DNA from: Nymphaea colorata | Lineage: Eukaryota > Streptophyta > Magnoliopsida > Nymphaeales > Nymphaeaceae | Reading direction: 5' to 3' | Length of the DNA: 64,000 nt | Assembly: GCF_008831285.2 (NCBI RefSeq) | Contig: NC_045142.1 | Location: 439,001-503,000 of the forward strand | Part shown: in pieces, positions 58,240-64,000 of the stretch | Position numbering within the stretch: the first letter of the stretch is position 1 | Layout of the letters: each line of letters starts with the position of its first letter | Translations under genes and position numbers: made by a program | Notes under the pieces: model-generated | Told to the model about the DNA's origin: nothing | Database searches by the model: none | Seen by the model: the letters and a program-made list of their open reading frames with translations, nothing else

Positions 58240-59925
58240 TTGGCTCGTCTCTCTTTTTATCCTCCCTTTGTTCTCATTTTTCAATTTATCATCCATTTCT
58301 TGAATTTTCTTCCTGTTTTTGTTCTCTTCCTTCCTAGACTCGACTTCAATGGAGTCATGGGCCATGTTTAAGGTAGCTTGTTGCAGTTTTTTTTTTATTG
58401 CACCCACGTTTGCATCATTTCACAGAATTGCGAAGCTCTGGGAAACATCGTTTCATTTCTTTTCCAGCAAATCCGTAATTTGTTCATGTTTGTACCATTA
58501 CAGTTCATCAATATTTAACTTTAAGAAATCCCAAAACCGTAACCAAACGAAACTGTCGCTCGAAAATTTTCAGAAACTCTGTCTGCTTTTGCCTATCTTG
58601 GGTCTTTCCAAGAAGCTGGGAAGAACTGCTTGATTCGTGAAGAGGTTGTTTGGGACTTTGGGCTCATGAACAGGGTCATCGATCCGAGGCCTCCACCACG
58701 ACAGGCTTGTTATCTAGTAAATAATATCTTCTGCACTTACTTTATATAACGGAGCTAGACAGCTGAACTGTTGGCTGGCAAGCAAGGTTAAGTATTATGA
58801 GCTAGTCAATCTCCACCTTATTTAGCTGAGGCTCTTCATGTGCTTGAGGTCGGCCTAACTTGCTATGAGAGGTAGTGTGGGGTTCGAAGCTTTGTAATTG
58901 GTTACATGATTGTTAGCCTGAAGTTTCAAGAGGTGAGTTGAATAAAAGGATGGCTATGTCAAGAAGAATTCTTGAGAATTAAGTTGCTGGTGCTTCAACT
59001 AAACTTGCTTGTGCTTCCTAAACTCGATAAATTTTGTTATTGTAATTTTCAATTACAGGACCTTGAGGCCGTTCTGTTGCGGAGATGTGGGCATGCTACA
59101 AGCAGATTAGTAAGCTAGCTACAAGCAGATTAGTAAGCTAGAAGGTTGTTAAAAGATAATTCATTCAAATAAAGGCTTGATTGAATTGTTTTTATTTATA
59201 ATTTATTTAATTTTTCTGCACATTGAAAGATTGTCAATCTCGTTTTTGTTGAAGAAGAAAGACTTTGGAGGGACAGACACCACCACATTCTGCAGAACGC
59301 TTCATGGATCAAAGCCAATTGCATGAAATAAAGGTTTTCTCACTTGCCTTGTGGCACACAGGATTCCTAAGATGTTAGGGAATGTCATACCTTTGAATCA
59401 TTACGAAGGACAACATAGATTCTCAATTCCTGGCTAAAGGAGTAGTTTAATTTTCCTCAGAAGAATGCTCAAGGTTATATTTTAAACGATGATAGGGGAA
59501 CCATCACCATCCCGATGGACAGGGGAAGCACCTGAAAAGTTTTACAGTAAAACGTCGACATAGGGAGCGGAAGAGCAATTCTACTTCTACCTTGAGTTAT
59601 CTGAAAACCGGTGGCTTCACTTTGTTATAGGGGAAAGTAGTATTTAAGAATTTACATTGTTTGTGTATATTTGCAAAACAATTCATAAATGGGCTTTATA
59701 CAACGAATCAAAATTCAATTTCAAAGAAGCACAGCATCGAGTTGTACATCAAGAGTTGAAAATTGTGTCCCAAACTCGAATTCTTATTTTTGTTTGTAAT
59801 TGGACCTGCATATGCTTTCTCTAAAGCAAGCTGATGCACAACACCCAGCCGACTAGAAAATTTTCTGCCATGAAATGCTTTCACATCTTTTGTGTTTAAT
59901 GTATCAGAAACATGGAAAGAGAACC
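58240..59925. other. gene-free DNA between tRNA-Arg and the GH3 gene
   Basis: No supported gene. A perfect 23-bp tandem duplication (GCTACAAGCAGATTAGTAAG + CTA) lies at 59095-59140. The part next to 59926 should include the 3' UTR of the minus-strand GH3 gene. Confidence 0.4.
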
Positions 59926-62900
59926 TCAACCAACACTTAACAAATTCAAGATGATCCAGATAGCAATCAGTGAAGCGACGCGGTAAATCTTCTCTCTGGC
60001 AGCGCCATATAACGGTAACCTGTTCACGTACAACAGAAATAATTGATAACTACTTGCAATCACCAGCACAATGAACACGAAGGAAATCATTTGGTGCAAC
60101 TAATTGTGAAGATTTATATGATTTTCCTTGATTTTTTGTAGTGGCAAGATGAAAACCCGTTCTCATTACTATCTATCGTGCAACACATCACCACTGAACA
60201 AAATTTATTGCAAAATAACTGTAGTAGTTTCAGAGCTTCTAAACAATGTCATCAAAATTGGTTTTTGGCTTGAATTGGGTAGCAGAAGATTCAGCATATC
60301 AGCTGGATCATATCAGAATAAAACCTTTGAATCGGCAAATATATATATATCCTTTTAAAAAAAATTAAAAAAAAAAAACTGAAAATACAAAACATGATAA
60401 TAAATAAAAGAGCATGATGCATGACATCATCGAATGGGGTAGCACATCCACCAGTTACGCAGAATCAATTTGAATGGGCTGATCCAGACCTGATTTTTAT
60501 GACTCCTTCTAACCCAATATTTGATTTTCGAGTGCTTCAGCATATCGGAGAAACATAACAAGCATGCAATGGGGAAAAAAAGAGAGAGAAAATACGTGCC
60601 TATGCTGCTACCTGTCCGAAGCTGAGGAAGTTGTTAGGCCATATCCAAATGGAAAAAGTGCATCATAATGCCTGTCACCGACGTTCATTGGCAGCTGGTC
60701 AACACTCTTAAACCATGTTCTTGGGAGCTTCCCTGTGAAGCCATAGTCGCCAAAGAGGACATCTGCAACGCCTTGGCCTTCAGTTCCAGGCAACCATGCA
60801 GCAACTAATGCATCAATCTGGGAAACATATGGCTCAATAACCACAGGCCTGCCTGAAATAACGATCACAACACACTTGACTGAGCTGCACACGTTTTGGA
60901 CTATGGAAGGCCCAGGACTTGGAATCGTTAAATTCATGTTGTCACCAGCAGTTTCGGCATAAGGAGTTTCACCAACTACCACAATGGCGTAAGAGAATCC
61001 ACTGTTCCTAACAAAATCAGCATCTGGATTCTCTTCGTAGACGACATTGGTATTTGGGCTTACTGTCGTTACAATAGCACCCAGAATAGTAGTGCCTGCA
61101 GGAAACTTTTAGCCTTCATTTTTTGTACATTTCAAGCTTAAGATCAATCAAATAAGATCACTATAGAAAATAAATCAGTGTACCTGCAGTAAAGTTGTTT
61201 CCACTTACGCCTTGCCATTCAATTGTCCAACCACCACATTGGTACCCCAAATTATCAGCATGTGTTCCAGCAACAAGAATCCTGGGGGCATTCCTGTCAA
61301 GTGGCAACATCCTCTTCTTGCCAGACTTCCCATTCTTGAGTAATACAAGCGATTTCCTCACAGCTTCCCTGCCTAGTTCTCTATGGCCCTGTTATTCGTG
61401 TGTGTGTGTATGTGAGAGAGAGAGAGAGAGAGATAGAGAGATAGAGAGGGAGCATGTAGCGAATAGAATGATCATTCATGCCTTAATATTTTGAAATTCT
61501 AAAATAGTTCCTTCTTTATACTAAAATGTACATGCAAAGTTTCATAGAATTATCTGCAGAAGCGAACCTGACTGCCAAGTTGGTCAAGCAAACTGTAATC
61601 AGCATATGGATTCTCAAAAAGGCCCATCACGAACTTAACTCGTAGGATCCTGCGGACGGCGTCATCAATGCGGCTCATTTGAATCACATTAGATTGAACT
61701 TGGTTCGTCAGATCATCAATGAAGTCCTTGTGGTTGTATGGAACCATGACCTGCTAACAGAAATGAACATGAATAGCTTCCTAAACAAAATTTTCCTAGA
61801 TCAGCCATTGCTTGATTTTTTACATTCGAAAACTATAGAAATTACAAATGTTGTAACAAGATTAACTTGATAATGTAACTGAACGTAATAAAATTAGAAA
61901 CAGAGCAGATTTACCAAATTATCCGTTACATACACAGAAAAAGCAAAACTTACCATGTCAATCCCTGCTTGCACACCAGCATACACAGAATGTGAATAGT
62001 TTGAACCAGCTGGGTCTGTCAGCTTGTCAATACCTTGCCAATCTGAAATAACAAAGCCCTGCAATTAATAAATCAGATATATATTATTATTTCAAGATGT
62101 ACTTGGAGTGCATGTCTGTGAGCTTTCACAAAGCTTGGTGAGTTGTAATCCAAATGCATATAACATACCTTAAACCTCAGTGCTCCTTTGAGGTAGCGAG
62201 TGACCAAATCATAGTCTGCATGCATTTTTATTCCGTTCACACTGGAGAAAGAGACCATGACAGTTGCAACACCTTTCCTAATGGCATTATAGTAGGGAGC
62301 CATGTGAATCTTAAGCAATTCATAGCGACTGATAATGGTGTTGTCCTCATTTTTTCCTTCATGCGTCCCACCATCGCCCACATAGTGCTTGGCACAAGCT
62401 GCTACACCTTTACTATTAACGAGTATGAGAACACAGATTAGTGTATCGAACATAATGTAGTAATTTGTCGCTATCAAATTGCAGAGGGCTGTTTCTACTC
62501 ACTTTCCAGCAACAAAGGGAAGACCATTCCTTGGTTTTGAGCCTTGCAAACCAGGAATGATTTCAGTCATCATTTTGACAACCTTGGGATCTTCACTGTA
62601 ACTCTCATAGCACCGACCCCAACGCGGATCCCTACATACCTATTTGTAGATGTCACAGCCTAACAGAAAATTTAACTTCAAAAGCTCTTAAGATGTGCTT
62701 CTGAACAAGTTACTGAACTTACCAATTCAATAAATTCTTCTTGAACAATTTAGTCTAAGTCCTATATGGGATAACTATTTTATGATTGCTAGAGAGCATA
62801 ATAAGTTCAATCTTACCGCAACGCAGGGTGCAAAAACATAAGGAATGCCAGTGGCTCTAACTTCTAGTGCTGTGGCCATACCAATCCTCTTCACAAGGTC

Positions 62901-63805
62901 TGGGTCCCTGTATAGTTTAAAACAGAACATTCAAACATCTTCTACAATAGAACACACCAGGAGCTACATCTTAATTGCATGTTGCATGCTTTGTATGTCT
63001 TCATTTTTGTGATCCCCCCTGCTGTCGTTTTCTTGAACCAACTTATCACTGGAAAGTAACATCACTACATTATTTTATCTACAGGAAAATGATTGATATA
63101 AGAACTTAAAAGGAGGAAAATGTGATAGCAAAACTCTGGAACGTTTCTGCAAAGGAAACTGCCACAAGATTCCAACATTTTAATATCATGTTTTCTTCTC
63201 TTTACCTTATTTCCAAAAATCTACTTTGAAAGATGATGCTATATGAAGCTTTGGATGAAAGAAGAAAATGAAGTTCAATTCAAATTTGATTCTTGCCTGG
63301 TGGCACCGAGGCCAACATTATGAGGAAATATGGTTGCATTGAAGACATTGTTATGACCATGAACAGCATCAATACCATAAATCATTGGGATTTGCAGACG
63401 AGTAGATAATGCTTCCTTCTGAAAACCATTAACCATATCAACCCAATCTTGTGCAGAAGCTCGAGGACGAGGCACACTTTCTCCTCCACTCAATATACTT
63501 CCTGTTGAATGAACATCTAACATTCATATTTTTTAGATCAAAACTCGACCACTATGACTGTAAACAAAGAAGTTCCATGTTGTACCAATGAAGTAGTTTT
63601 TTATCACATCTGGAGATGCAACTGAGCGATCAATTTGTGTCATTTGCCCGATCTTCTCTGCAAGCGTCATTCGGCTCAGCAAGTCTTCGATCCTTACGTC
63701 CACTGGCTCATTTCGATCCTTGTACCTCAATCGGTCTGCTTTCCCAGCAGATATGCAGCTAAGAAGTAATAGAATGCCGAGCGTGGAGACTCCCATGTAC
63801 GCCAT
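59926..63805 (-). CDS. GH3 beta-D-glucan exohydrolase / beta-glucosidase with hydrophobic C-terminal tail
   Basis: Ten minus-strand exons: 63805-63586, 63501-63297, 62907-62817, 62639-62503, 62412-62169, 62058-61954, 61750-61568, 61388-61184, 61095-60612 and 60019-59926. Together they give 655 aa. A signal peptide ([20 protein letters not shown]) indicates secretion to the cell wall. GH3 landmarks are [35 protein letters not shown] (226-233), the nucleophile Asp305 in [18 protein letters not shown], and the expected acid/base Glu506 in [11 protein letters not shown]. The 201-residue spacing of the last pair is like that of barley exohydrolase ExoI. It probably removes glucose from beta-glucans during wall turnover. 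Intron 2 has a GC donor (CCAG|GCAAGA). Exon 10 adds [20 protein letters not shown] and then [10 protein letters not shown], a membrane or GPI-signal-like tail. If intron 9 is retained, translation stops at 60608. Family assignment is firm; the tail exon is slightly less so. Confidence 0.93.
61398..61450. repeat. compound (GT)n/(GA)n microsatellite in GH3 intron 7
   Basis: GTGTGTGTGTATGT is followed by about 11 GA units and GATA interruptions. On the gene strand this reads as (TC)n(AC)n just upstream of the exon 8 acceptor (exon 8 begins at 61388). The microsatellite therefore forms the polypyrimidine region of this intron. Confidence 0.9.
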
Positions 63806-64000
63806 TCAGCTCAGTTCTTCTTGACAAAAATGAAGAGGTAGAAATAACTTATCAGTTTCTCAAAAGTACAGTTAGCTTGTAAAAAGCTCTGCTGCAGTAA
63901 TTCCTATTGACTCCAATATGAACATGATTCCTGATTATGGGACTCTTTTAAACACCATCCTTTGAACCAGAAAGGCACTAAAACCATTAACAAAAAAAAA
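63806..64000 (-). promoter_or_regulatory. partial upstream region of the GH3 gene
   Basis: Only 195 bp of upstream sequence is in the window. I see no clear TATA box in it. The leader and core promoter may extend past the window end. Confidence 0.3.

Noticed and set aside
58120-58407. 95-codon minus-strand ORF with a lysine/glutamate-rich start
   Set aside because: Its C-terminal half is the reverse complement of tRNA-Arg(CCG), the familiar SNPRP-type false ORF. The rest shows no family.

Overview
This is nuclear DNA of a flowering plant. The evidence is spliced genes with GT-AG introns, a plant histone H4, an ACR-type ACT-repeat protein, a PLS-class PPR protein, a plant GH3 exo-hydrolase, eukaryotic tRNA genes with A and B boxes, and many short non-autonomous DNA elements and microsatellites. 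The sequence does not fix the species. The very long introns (up to about 3.2 kb in one gene) suggest a lineage with expanded introns, but that is inference.

Layout: 1-1140 holds a degenerate terminal-inverted-repeat element and no gene. 1418-1729 is an intronless histone H4 with a recognisable H4-type promoter. 4866-7622 is a six-exon gene for a four-ACT-domain protein of the ACR9/ACR10 type (421 aa), whose leader has an upstream ORF that ends on the start codon. 7623-12660 is gene-free and repeat-bearing. 12730-16290 holds the decayed remains of a plant CCHC zinc-knuckle (GIS2-like) gene. 16430-27300 is a long AT-rich, gene-free stretch with MITE-like elements, tandem duplications and a large CT/AT microsatellite. 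27633-51018 is a 17-exon, 23.4-kb gene for a conserved plant protein of unknown function (1245 aa, resembling Arabidopsis AT3G12590), with several small elements in its introns. 52280-54139 (minus) is an intronless 619-aa PPR protein of the E+ subgroup. 54140-59925 holds a tRNA-His (minus), a tRNA-Arg(CCG) (plus), a doubtful small two-exon gene and GC-richer unassigned DNA. 59926-63805 (minus) is a ten-exon GH3 beta-glucan exohydrolase/beta-glucosidase gene (655 aa) with a GC-AG intron and a last exon that adds a hydrophobic tail.

The genes do not form a pathway: this is an ordinary eukaryotic neighbourhood of independently transcribed housekeeping, regulatory, organellar-RNA and cell-wall genes. 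All exon joins were worked out by hand from splice consensus, reading-frame continuity and remembered family sequences; no search was run. I found no intact transposase, reverse transcriptase, CRISPR array or clearly new multi-gene system. The observations most worth testing are the tail-exon splicing switch in the GH3 gene, the overlapping upstream ORF of the ACT-repeat gene, the decayed zinc-knuckle gene, and the large uncharacterised 1245-aa protein.
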